Shown here: one piece after another, positions 25,304 to 33,070 of the stretch
Layout: each line of letters opens with the position of its first letter
Numbering within the stretch: the first letter of the stretch is position 1
Source of the DNA: JARRKC01 sp037388505
Lineage (GTDB): Bacteria > Acidobacteriota > UBA6911 > RPQK01 > JAPXNP01
Assembly (NCBI GenBank): GCA_037388505.1
Contig: JARRKC010000002.1
Coordinates: forward strand, 1-64,000
Reading direction: 5' to 3'
DNA: 64,000 bases
Notes under the pieces: model-generated
Told to the model about the DNA's origin: nothing
The model's input: the letters and a program-made list of their open reading frames with translations, nothing else
Database searches by the model: none
Made by a program: the position numbers and the translations under genes

Positions 25304-26644
25304 ATGAAGAAATTCCTGTTGATTCTCCTTCTGATCTTCGTTCTGGGCGCTCTGTCGGCGTCCTTTTGGTTTTGGGACTCCGCTCCTCCCCAGGCTCAAC
25401 TGACCAGCAACAAGGTCGTCGGAAAGGACTCGGTTGTTCGCATTGAGTGCCGCGACGCGGGGAAGGGCCTACGACACGTTCGTGTCCAACTCAGCCAGGG
25501 AGACAAAGTCGAGACTCTGGCGGAGGAAAGCTTTCCACTGACGCGGTATCCATGGGATATATCCGCGAAGGAGCGGACGATCGAGCTCAAATCCTGGTCG
25601 GAGCGAGGTCTGCAGGATGGAGAATTCACCATCTCGGTCCGGCTCGAAGACGAACCCAATCTGTGGTTGTTCGGCCGCACCACACAGGAGGATTTCAAAC
25701 TCCGGTTCGACTCACGCCCACCCGGCGTCGAAGCCCTGTCCCGTCAACACTATCTGCGCCAGGGAGGGTCGGAGGCGATTCTCTATCGTGTGACAGAGGC
25801 GGACTGCCGATCCGGGGTCCGCGTCGGAGACCAGGAGTTCGTGGGCTACCCGGTTCCAGGCCAGCCGGCCGGCACGTATCTGTGCCTGTTTGCGTTGGGC
25901 TTCGATCAGTCACCTGACTCTCCCATCCTCCTTTGGGCCGAGGACGCGGCAGGGAATCGTACTGAGAGCCATTTCTCCTGTAAGACCTTCGCGCAGGCTT
26001 TCCGGCGCAGGAGGATCGAAATCAGCGATCAGTTCATCAGTTCGGTCGCGCCGGGGATCCTATCGCATACCGACAAGATCAAGGCAGGCAGTTCGCCCCT
26101 CGAGACATTCCTGGCGATTAACCGGGATCTCAGGAAGATCAACAATGAGCAGATTGCCCGGCTGACTCGCCAGCCCAGCCCTCGTCTCTATTGGAGCGAT
26201 CCCTTTCTCCAGCTGAGCAATTCAAAGGTGGAGTCCGTCTTCGCCGACCAGCGCTCCTACTTCTACCAGGGCAAGAAGTGCGACGAACAGGTGCATCTTG
26301 GATTTGATCTCGCTTCCCTGGCCCACAGCAAGGTCGAAGCCTCGAATGCCGGGAAAGTCGTTTACGCAGACGACCTGGGTATCTACGGCAATGCCGTCAT
26401 CATCGACCATGGCTTCGGACTGTTTTCGCTCTATGGGCACTTGAGCTCTCTATCCGTCAAGGAAGGGCAGATCGTACTGCGGGGGCAGACCCTTGGAAAC
26501 ACCGGGCAGACCGGACTGGCGGGCGGCGACCATCTTCACTTCTCGATGTTGGTGCAGGGTGTGCAGGTCAATCCGATCGAATGGTGGGATCCCGCCTGGG
26601 TCAAGACGCACGTCCTGGCGAAACTGGCAGGAACTCGGAACTGA
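25304..26644 (+). CDS. Membrane-anchored M23 (LytM) family metallopeptidase
   Basis: The 446-residue protein starts with a basic stretch and one transmembrane segment (~4-25, LLILLLIFVLGALSASFWFW), so it faces the periplasm. Residues ~30-280 hold beta-rich regions. The C-terminal LytM domain (~330-425) shows zinc ligands: HLGFDLAS with its H..D pair, and HLHFSM for the HxH, with the typical LYGHLSSLSV before it. It can therefore cut peptidoglycan cross-links. The C-terminal domain resembles the truncated gene at 1-303 (VIIDHGxGL, then HLS), so they are paralogues. It stands between the MerR-type gene and the convergent small coiled-coil gene. Confidence 0.9.
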   Translation: MKKFLLILLLIFVLGALSASFWFWDSAPPQAQLTSNKVVGKDSVVRIECRDAGKGLRHVRVQLSQGDKVETLAEESFPLTRYPWDISAKERTIELKSWSERGLQDGEFTISVRLEDEPNLWLFGRTTQEDFKLRFDSRPPGVEALSRQHYLRQGGSEAILYRVTEADCRSGVRVGDQEFVGYPVPGQPAGTYLCLFALGFDQSPDSPILLWAEDAAGNRTESHFSCKTFAQAFRRRRIEISDQFISSVAPGILSHTDKIKAGSSPLETFLAINRDLRKINNEQIARLTRQPSPRLYWSDPFLQLSNSKVESVFADQRSYFYQGKKCDEQVHLGFDLASLAHSKVEASNAGKVVYADDLGIYGNAVIIDHGFGLFSLYGHLSSLSVKEGQIVLRGQTLGNTGQTGLAGGDHLHFSMLVQGVQVNPIEWWDPAWVKTHVLAKLAGTRN

Positions 26645-26657
26645 CTCTCCGGATCGC

Positions 26658-26861
26658 CTACTTCACTCGCCGTAGAACGTTCTGGCGGCGCTTCTTGGCA
26701 AGCAAAGTATTGCAGGCCTCGATCTCCTCGAGAACTTCAGATCTTCGCTGCTCTACCCACCTCGCATCCGATTCCAGGCGCTCCAATTCGGATTCGAGAA
26801 TGAGCAATCTCAGCTCAATCGGCAGGAGTTCTTCGAGAGGAGCTTCTTTGTCACGAGCCAT
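26658..26861 (-). CDS. Small coiled-coil protein
   Basis: A 67-residue protein starting at ATG 26861, which overlaps the end of the VWFA gene by 11 nt (the frame open to 26879 has no support). Nearly the whole chain after residue 9 is an alpha-helical, Leu/Glu/Arg-rich coiled coil (LPIELRLLILESELERLESDA, then EVLEEIEACNTLLAKKRRQN). There is no signal peptide, unlike the VWFA protein, so the two would not meet in the periplasm unless it acts in the cytoplasm. No strong ribosome site is seen, which fits translational coupling. The function is unknown and the gene is judged real mainly from its position and its helix composition. Confidence 0.55.
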   Translation of the reverse strand: MARDKEAPLEELLPIELRLLILESELERLESDARWVEQRRSEVLEEIEACNTLLAKKRRQNVLRRVK

Positions 26862-27783
26862 GGTTTGACTTGGGCGCATAATAACCTTTTCGGTGACTTA
26901 CCTTCAAGCCGGAACGCCGTAGTTTTACGGTAATCCGTCGAAAAGATCCGTCTCGCGCAGTATTCGTAGGGGTATAGGCAAGGCTGTACTGATTCTTGAC
27001 GGCTGCGTTGATTTTGGCGAAGGCGCTGCGCAGCTGATCCAAACTTGCCTTGGAATTGAAGAAGAGCCCCCCCGTATCGCGGGCGAACTCCTTCAGCTTC
27101 CCGAAATTGGCGTTGAACCGTCCGCTCCTCACGCCGATGCCGTAGATGACCACATCGTGATCTTGGGCGATTTTGATCGCATCGTCATCGGTATACGTGG
27201 AGTGGGTGTCGTCCCCATCGCTGAGCACGACGATCACCTTGCGACCCACTTGATCGCTCAGCAGGTCCGAGACCGCCAGCCAGATGGCGTCGTACAACTT
27301 GGTCGCGCCTCCGGCTCGAATATCCTTCAGGGCGCTGTCGAGCAACTTGAGATCAAACGTGAAGTCCTGGTCCAGCATGATCTCGCTGTCGAACTGGATG
27401 ATGGCAGCCATGTCTTTGTTCTTGCGCAAGGTCTCCTCGAGGAATGCCATTGCGGCCTGCTTCTCGAAGTAGAGCTTATCCTTGACGCTGCCGCTGGTAT
27501 CAACAAGCATCATGACATTCAGAGGTTGGGCATCTGCGCCCGTTTCGCGCGCAAAGTACGTGATGTTCTGCTTGACTCCGTCCTCATAGACGTCGAAGTC
27601 GGCTTTGTTGAGATCATCGACATAGCGTCCGTGATCTTGCACGGTACAAAGGATATTGACCATTTCGACCGTTGCGCGGAAGGCCGGCTGCGTCTCCTCT
27701 TTCTGCGCCATCAGGAGAGGAGCGGCAAGCCACGTGCACAGAACGGCAAGGGCGAAATAGACGGTACGGTGGGATTTGAACAT
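26851..27783 (-). CDS. Secreted VWFA-domain protein of the acidobacterial type
   Basis: The 310-residue protein has a signal peptide (~1-26, ending LLMAQ), a short N-terminal beta domain (ATVEMVNILCTVQDHGRYVDDL, DFDVYEDGVKQNI), and a von Willebrand A domain with MIDAS residues: DTSGSV, the Thr in GGATKLYDA and the Asp in LSDGDDT. A beta C-terminal part ends YSLAYTPTN... and RKGYYAPK. This is the acidobacterial VWFA-related family (TIGR03436), which is expanded in Acidobacteriota, so it supports the assignment of the organism. Its partner is unknown. It is part of the minus-strand operon of the zinc-ribbon protein, DUF1189 and small coiled-coil protein (12 nt after the DUF1189 gene). Confidence 0.93.
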   Translation of the reverse strand: MFKSHRTVYFALAVLCTWLAAPLLMAQKEETQPAFRATVEMVNILCTVQDHGRYVDDLNKADFDVYEDGVKQNITYFARETGADAQPLNVMMLVDTSGSVKDKLYFEKQAAMAFLEETLRKNKDMAAIIQFDSEIMLDQDFTFDLKLLDSALKDIRAGGATKLYDAIWLAVSDLLSDQVGRKVIVVLSDGDDTHSTYTDDDAIKIAQDHDVVIYGIGVRSGRFNANFGKLKEFARDTGGLFFNSKASLDQLRSAFAKINAAVKNQYSLAYTPTNTARDGSFRRITVKLRRSGLKVSHRKGYYAPKSNHGS

Positions 27784-27795
27784 AAGAACACAACC

Positions 27796-28569
27796 TCAGT
27801 GAGCCACGACGCAGCGCTGGGTGGCAAAAAACGTATACACGGCAGCCGCTGCAAGATAGATCAGGTCGAAGTAACTGATCTCCATACCAGTCATTCTAAC
27901 AGCAAGGTCGATCGCGATGGCGGGAACCAGGCTGTAGAGAGCGATCGTAAAGCAGTTCAGGAACGGCAAGCGAATCCCGTAAGAAAGCCCGACCGAATAA
28001 GCGAGCGGACTGAGCACGAGCGCAGTCAGAGGTTTGGCCAGCAGCGAGAAAATCAACAGGAAGGAGTAGGCCAGTGGGAAGTAGCTCCATTTGAGGAAAG
28101 TCCCGTAGGAACCGAGTTTCGAAGGCTCGAAGCTGAACTCTCCGAAGTCGCCCCAGGAATAGCTCTGCGACTTCCCTTCGAAGCGAAGCGTAAGGTCCTT
28201 GCGGGCAAAGAGAAGAGCCGGTTCCTCGAGTGAGAGCGGCTCCGTGTACGTACCGCTTGTGTCGAAAATGAACGTCCAGATGGCGTCGTTCGGTCCGTCG
28301 AAGTGCTTCACGATGGGCTGAACCGACGCGAGCTTCAGCGTTCCCTCGGTAACCTCGAACGGGGGCAGATTCGTTTTCCCCCAGGCGACGAAACTGTCGA
28401 TGGCCGGGAAGAGCCACCAGGCATCAATGAGTGTCAGGACGATGGCTACCAGGCCCGCCAGATACAGCAGGAAGAGCAGCGTTTCCCGCAAGGGTTGTTG
28501 AAAAACCCTCTTGTAGAATTCGAAGTCGGAAATCGCCAGATAGAGCTGACGCGGAAAATAACGCAGCAT
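27796..28569 (-). CDS. DUF1189-like membrane protein
   Basis: The 257-residue protein has transmembrane segments at ~31-52 (LLFLLYLAGLVAIVLTLIDA), ~170-190 and three more in the C-terminal third, with a soluble ~100-residue section (~60-160) in between. The layout and the N-terminal YLAISDFEFYKRVFQQPL motif match DUF1189 (a family of membrane proteins, some from Bacillus). The role is unknown; related genes sit close to cell envelope or maltose functions in other phyla. Only 3 nt separate its ATG from the stop codon of the zinc-ribbon gene, and 12 nt separate it from the VWFA gene, so these are in one operon. Confidence 0.7.
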   Translation of the reverse strand: MLRYFPRQLYLAISDFEFYKRVFQQPLRETLLFLLYLAGLVAIVLTLIDAWWLFPAIDSFVAWGKTNLPPFEVTEGTLKLASVQPIVKHFDGPNDAIWTFIFDTSGTYTEPLSLEEPALLFARKDLTLRFEGKSQSYSWGDFGEFSFEPSKLGSYGTFLKWSYFPLAYSFLLIFSLLAKPLTALVLSPLAYSVGLSYGIRLPFLNCFTIALYSLVPAIAIDLAVRMTGMEISYFDLIYLAAAAVYTFFATQRCVVAH

Positions 28570-28572
28570 CGC

Positions 28573-29304
28573 TCAGGCCGAAGCCGAATAGTAAAGGATC
28601 CGACTACAATTCTCGCAGACAATGATGTCGCGGCCTGTTCGAATCTCAGCGAGTACCTGCGGTCGGATCCGGACGTGGCAGGCATCACAGGATTGATTGG
28701 TGACCGGCGCGACCGCCACGCCTCCTCGGGCCAGTGCAATGCGCTGGTACCGGTCAAGGAAATCGCGCGGGAGTTCCGATTCGATCACCCTCAACTCTTC
28801 CTCGAGTTCCACGAGCTGGCCCCGAGCCTGGTCGACAAAGGCTTCGACTTCCTTCTTTTGCAGTTCCATCTGCTCCTGTTTCCGCGCAAAGTCTTTTCGA
28901 GCCGCCGCTAGGCCGTTCTCCAGTTCGTCCGCCTCAACCATACACTCGAGAATGAGGTCTTCCTTCTCACGGACCTGGCTCTCGACAAAGCCGATTTCAT
29001 GAAGCATCGCCTGATACTCGGTGTTCGTCTTCACTTGCATCAGCTGATCTCGATATTTGGAGAGCTTCGTCCGAAGGTCTTCCACCTCCCTCTCGAGACT
29101 GCGACGACTCTTTACCGTGTCATCAATCGACTCTCGCGCTGAATCGACTCCGTGGCGGTCCGACTCGAGCTGGGCTTCCAGCTCCGCCAATCGTTGCGGT
29201 ACACCGTCGACTTGCGCATGCAGGCGGCCAATCTCGAGGTTGACCTCCTGAAGACGAACCAATCTCTTCAGCAGCTCGCTGTTGTCAATTCCGGCATCTT
29301 CCAT
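28573..29304 (-). CDS. Coiled-coil protein with C4-type zinc ribbon
   Basis: The 243-residue protein is a long coiled coil (~1-175, Leu/Glu-rich heptads) followed by a zinc ribbon with four cysteines: two in QSCDACHVR and two in VCENCSRILYY. This is the DUF7479/C4-type zinc-ribbon family that is common in bacteria and is often called nucleic-acid binding or hypothetical; CdsZ and CT398-like proteins, which bind sigma-54 and secretion components in Chlamydia, belong to it. It opens the operon DUF1189-VWFA-coiled coil. The gene is preceded upstream by the tRNA gene on the same strand. Confidence 0.85.
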   Translation of the reverse strand: MEDAGIDNSELLKRLVRLQEVNLEIGRLHAQVDGVPQRLAELEAQLESDRHGVDSARESIDDTVKSRRSLEREVEDLRTKLSKYRDQLMQVKTNTEYQAMLHEIGFVESQVREKEDLILECMVEADELENGLAAARKDFARKQEQMELQKKEVEAFVDQARGQLVELEEELRVIESELPRDFLDRYQRIALARGGVAVAPVTNQSCDACHVRIRPQVLAEIRTGRDIIVCENCSRILYYSASA

Positions 29305-29366
29305 CCCATATCTACCCGAATAAGTCCCTGTTCCCTTTAACCTGAATCCCGAGATGGGGAAACAAG

Positions 29367-29440
29367 TGGGCCCAGTAGGACTCGAACCTACGACCGTCTG
29401 ATTATGAGTCAGATGCTCTAACCGACTGAGCTATGGGCCC
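29367..29440 (-). tRNA. tRNA with CAT anticodon, probably tRNA-Ile2 (lysidine)
   Basis: The 74-nt cloverleaf is complete on the minus strand: acceptor stem GGGCCCA, D arm GCTC/GAGC, anticodon stem TCTGA/TCAGA with loop CTCATAA, and T arm GTAGG/CCTAC with loop TTCGAGT; discriminator A, and CCA is not encoded. A CAT anticodon is used by elongator tRNA-Met and by tRNA-Ile2, whose C34 is changed to lysidine by TilS. The acceptor pairs C4-G69 and C5-G68, which TilS recognises in tRNA-Ile2, are present, so I favour tRNA-Ile2. It lies downstream of rpoD's terminator. Confidence 0.93.
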
Positions 29441-29450
29441 CGACACAAAC

Positions 29451-29480
29451 AAAAAAAGGGGGCGATTGCTCACCCCCTTT
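29451..29480 (-). terminator. Rho-independent terminator of rpoD
   Basis: On the minus strand AAAGGGGG (29480-29473) and CCCCCTTT (29462-29455) form an 8-bp stem with a 10-nt loop, followed by a T-run (29457-29451). It starts 8 nt after the rpoD stop codon. Confidence 0.85.
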
Positions 29481-29487
29481 GCTCTTC

Positions 29488-31221
29488 TCACAGCGGACCG
29501 CCTTCTTTGCCGTTCGCCTCGAGAAATGCCTTGAGCTTACGACTTCGCGACGGATGCCGCAGTTTGCGCAACGCTTTGGCCTCGATCTGGCGAATGCGCT
29601 CTCGGGTGACCGAGAACCTCTGGCCCACTTCTTCGAGAGTGTGCTCGCTTCCGTCTCCGATACCGAAGCGCATCCTAATAACCTGTTCCTCTCGCGGAGT
29701 CAAGCTCTGCAGCACAGCGGCCGTTTGCTCCTTGAGGTTCAGATTGATGACTGATTCGGAAGGCGAGACGACGCCCCGGTCCTCGATGAAGTCTCCCAGA
29801 TGGCTGTCCTCTTCTTCACCGATCGGCGTCTCCAAAGAGATCGGCTCCTGGGCGATCTTGAGAATCTTGCGGACCTTGCTGGCCGGCATATCCATCTTCG
29901 TGCCGATCTCTTCGGCCGTCGGCTCGCGGCCCAGTTCCTGTACCAGCGATCTGGACGTACGGATCAGTTTGTTGATCGTCTCGATCATGTGAACCGGAAT
30001 CCTGATCGTCCGGGCCTGATCGGCGATCGCTCGTGTAATGGCTTGGCGAATCCACCACGTCGCGTAGGTCGAGAACTTGTACCCCCGCCGGTATTCGAAC
30101 TTGTCAACCGCCTTCATGAGGCCGATGTTGCCTTCCTGAATCAGGTCCAGGAACTGCAGCCCCCGATTGGTGTACTTCTTGGCGATCGAAACCACCAGTC
30201 GCAGATTGGCCTCGACCAACTCCTTTTTGGCGATGTCGGCCTCGAGTTCGCCCTGCTTGATCGTGGCCAACGTTCGCTTCAGCTCCGCCGGAGGCGCCAG
30301 CGCACTGTCCTCGATCTCTTTCAGCTCTTTCTCGATTTCACGAAGGCGAAGCTTGATCTTCTTGGCTTCTTCCAGCTTGAGCGGAGACTCCTGAAGTTTC
30401 TTCAGGCGACGGCCCTCCCGTTCGAGGGAAAGAACCCGCTCGACCACGCTCTTGATCTTTCCGACGAGATGCTCGTGCATCTCGAGAGTCAGATCGAGAT
30501 CGCGGACCAGACGGGCGGTCGGAATCCGGTAGCGCGCCAGCTTACTGAGGACAGCTTTGTGTTCGGCGGTTCCCTTTCGAACGTGCCTCAACTGATGACG
30601 GAGCTTGTTGGATTCGTCCTCGAGCTCCGCGACCTTGCTGATCTGTCCGGTGAGCTCTCGGCGCCGCTGCTCCAGAACCTTATCGGTGACTTCCTCTTCC
30701 GAGAAATTGACGAAATTCTTCAGATTGAACTCGGGGCTCTTGAGTGCGTCGAGATATTGACGGATTTCCGCGACCACGACCGGGGATCGAGAAATAGCCT
30801 TGAGAACGGTCTTTTTCCCTCTTTCAATCCGTTTGGCGATCTCGACCTCACCCTCCCGGGTCAGTAGCGGAACCGTACCCATCTCACGCAGGTACATCCG
30901 AACCGGATCATTCGTCTTCTCGAGATCCTCGGCGGCGGTTTCGGTCTCTTCGGACTCCTCCTCTTCGGGAGCATTCCGCGCCTGAGTACGCTTCTTGATG
31001 ACGTCGAACTCATCTTCGGAATCGATGAGCTCGATACCGGCGTCCCCGAACAGATAGAAGATATTGTCCAAATCTTCGGAGGACTGAATATCGTCCGGCA
31101 ACAGGTCATTCACCTCGTCGTACAGGAGATACCCCTTTTCCTTGCCGGCGGACAAGAGTTCCTTCACGCCGTCGTACTTGTCTTCAATTTCCGAAAGCAA
31201 ATCTTCGTTATCTCGATCCAT
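29488..31221 (-). CDS. rpoD: RNA polymerase sigma factor RpoD
   Basis: The 577-residue primary sigma factor has region 1.1 (~1-80), region 1.2 beginning DPVRMYLREMGTVPLLTREGE, a long non-conserved region, region 2 (SIAKKYTNRGLQFLDLIQEGNIGLMKAVDKFEYRRGYKFSTYATWWIRQAI lies around 330-380) with the -10 recognising helix, region 3 and region 4 (LEEVGQRFSVTRERIRQIEAKALRKLRHPSRS) for the -35 box. It directs housekeeping promoters. The start ATG 31221 has AAGGG upstream and a perfect -10 box at 31236-31241. It follows dnaG on the same strand, like the macromolecular-synthesis operon, but rpsU is missing. Confidence 0.97.
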   Translation of the reverse strand: MDRDNEDLLSEIEDKYDGVKELLSAGKEKGYLLYDEVNDLLPDDIQSSEDLDNIFYLFGDAGIELIDSEDEFDVIKKRTQARNAPEEEESEETETAAEDLEKTNDPVRMYLREMGTVPLLTREGEVEIAKRIERGKKTVLKAISRSPVVVAEIRQYLDALKSPEFNLKNFVNFSEEEVTDKVLEQRRRELTGQISKVAELEDESNKLRHQLRHVRKGTAEHKAVLSKLARYRIPTARLVRDLDLTLEMHEHLVGKIKSVVERVLSLEREGRRLKKLQESPLKLEEAKKIKLRLREIEKELKEIEDSALAPPAELKRTLATIKQGELEADIAKKELVEANLRLVVSIAKKYTNRGLQFLDLIQEGNIGLMKAVDKFEYRRGYKFSTYATWWIRQAITRAIADQARTIRIPVHMIETINKLIRTSRSLVQELGREPTAEEIGTKMDMPASKVRKILKIAQEPISLETPIGEEEDSHLGDFIEDRGVVSPSESVINLNLKEQTAAVLQSLTPREEQVIRMRFGIGDGSEHTLEEVGQRFSVTRERIRQIEAKALRKLRHPSRSRKLKAFLEANGKEGGPL

Positions 31222-31235
31222 TGCGCAGACCCTTA

Positions 31236-31241
31236 ATTATA
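31236..31241 (-). promoter_or_regulatory. -10 box in front of rpoD
   Basis: TATAAT, a perfect match, lies 14 nt before the start codon on the minus strand, in the 82-nt gap after dnaG. No good -35 box is seen at 17 nt; rpoD may have its own promoter within the operon. Confidence 0.45.
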
Positions 31242-31303
31242 CAGAATTCGTGACGCCCAGATTGACCCACGCGTCTTTCACGCGGCAGCTGCCCTGAACT
31301 GTG

Positions 31304-33064
31304 CTAACGTCTGCGACGACGTTGGGTCTCTTCTTTCTTTCGCAACAGTTCCTCGAGGCGGGGAGAGGGGACTCCACCTCGCTCCTCGCGGGTGATCTCC
31401 TCTTGAATCTGGCGGCTGATGCGGTCGCACTGAAGGTCCTGGAGCGCCTCCACACTACTGGCTATGATCTCGTCTGAAAGAACGACTTCCGCGGATTGTA
31501 ACGAAAGTCGGTCGAACAAGTCGAGGTCATCGTCCTGCAACGCCTTCCGTACGGTAAAGATGCAGAATTCAGAGCTTTGATTCTTCTGCTGAACGATTTG
31601 GTCGAAAATCCTTTCACAGACCAGGTTTAGGTAGAGATCCGGTTCGAGGGATCGTATCACTTTCTCCCGATGCGCATCGCTGATCAGCGCGGCCAGAAGC
31701 GTCCGTTCGGCCAGAGTGGGTTCAGGCGGCGTCCTGGGTTCTTCACCGGACTTGTCTCCGGGCTCGTCACCGCGACGTCGTGTTGAACGCGCCTGTCTTC
31801 GCAACTCCGTCATGACGATCCGTTCATCGAGCATGAGACGGGAGCTGATCTTGGAGATATATTCCGCCCGTTCGATGCGATTCGGGAGCCGGGTGATGTA
31901 CGGGAGGACATGGTCGACGATTTCCTGCTTTCCCTTTGGACTTCGGGGATCCCGTTGCTGGCGGATGAAGTGCTCCAGCAGGAAATCCACGAAGGACTCC
32001 GAGGACTTGAGAAATTTCCGGTACCGCTCGACTCCATGGTTCAGCACGAACGAGTCGGGATCCTCGCCGTGGGGGAGCCGTAATACATTGACCTGGAAAC
32101 CCTGCGCCAGAAACATGTCGATCGATCGCAAAGCGGCATTGACGCCGGCCGAGTCCGGATCGAAGTTGACGATCACCTTCCGCGTGTAGCGCCCCAGCAG
32201 ATGGACCTGACCCTCGGTCAGGCTGGTTCCGAGAGAGGCCACGATGTTGGCGACTCCGCACTGGGACGGGACGACGCAATCGAAGTACCCTTCCACCAGG
32301 ATCGCGAAACCGGCTCGCCGAATTGCTTCCCGAGCCGCCAGCAATCCGTACAGATTGCGGCCCTTGGAGTAGAGAGGCGTTTCGGGAGAGTTCAGGTATT
32401 TCGGCACGCCGTCGCCCAGGATCCGACCGCCAAAAGCAATCGTCTGCCCGCCCAGGTTCTGAATTGGGAAGGTCACACGGCTTCGGAACTTGTCGTAACA
32501 GGACCCACCTTCTCCCCGGGCAACCAGCCCGCATTTCTCGAGTTCGGCGAGCGAAAAGCCGTGGCTGCTCAAGTGATCGCGGATTTGACTGCCTGGGGGC
32601 GCGAAACCGAGGCCGAAGCGACTGATGGTCTCCGAAGTGATCTTTCGGCGCGCAAGATAGTCCTGCGCATCGCTACTGCGAGGCAGTTGTTCCCGGTAGA
32701 ACTCGTCGGCCAGGCGCATGATCTCGAGCAAACGCATCCGCTCGACGTTCTCACCAGACGACTCGGCGGGGTTCGCAGGCAGGGGAATGCCGGACCGTTC
32801 GGCGAGGAACGTCACCGCTTCCGGGAAGGTCAGATGTTCAATTTGCTGGACGAACGCAAAGACGTCGCCACCGACACCGCAGCCGAAGCACTTGAAGATC
32901 TGCCGGCTTTCGGAGACTGAAAAGGAAGGTGTCTTCTCCTGATGGAACGGACACAAGGCCGAATGATTCTGACCCTGCTTGCGAAGGCGCACGTATCCCC
33001 CCACGAGATCCACGATGTTGACGCTCATTCGGACTCTTTCAATAAAGCTGGTGTCAAACTTCAT
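31304..33064 (-). CDS. dnaG: DNA primase
   Basis: The 586-residue enzyme makes RNA primers for DNA replication. It has the N-terminal CHC2 zinc finger (LCPFHQEKTPSFSV, then FKCFGCGVGGD), the RNA polymerase domain with RVTFPIQN and the TOPRIM motif (VEGYFDCVV with its acidic residues, and NFDPDSAGVNAA), and a C-terminal helical DnaB-interacting domain (~430-586). Length fits the family. Its ATG lies 6 nt after the mutS2 stop codon, with no clear ribosome site, so translation is probably coupled. Confidence 0.96.
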   Translation of the reverse strand: MKFDTSFIERVRMSVNIVDLVGGYVRLRKQGQNHSALCPFHQEKTPSFSVSESRQIFKCFGCGVGGDVFAFVQQIEHLTFPEAVTFLAERSGIPLPANPAESSGENVERMRLLEIMRLADEFYREQLPRSSDAQDYLARRKITSETISRFGLGFAPPGSQIRDHLSSHGFSLAELEKCGLVARGEGGSCYDKFRSRVTFPIQNLGGQTIAFGGRILGDGVPKYLNSPETPLYSKGRNLYGLLAAREAIRRAGFAILVEGYFDCVVPSQCGVANIVASLGTSLTEGQVHLLGRYTRKVIVNFDPDSAGVNAALRSIDMFLAQGFQVNVLRLPHGEDPDSFVLNHGVERYRKFLKSSESFVDFLLEHFIRQQRDPRSPKGKQEIVDHVLPYITRLPNRIERAEYISKISSRLMLDERIVMTELRRQARSTRRRGDEPGDKSGEEPRTPPEPTLAERTLLAALISDAHREKVIRSLEPDLYLNLVCERIFDQIVQQKNQSSEFCIFTVRKALQDDDLDLFDRLSLQSAEVVLSDEIIASSVEALQDLQCDRISRQIQEEITREERGGVPSPRLEELLRKKEETQRRRRR

Positions 33065-33070
33065 GGGCGA

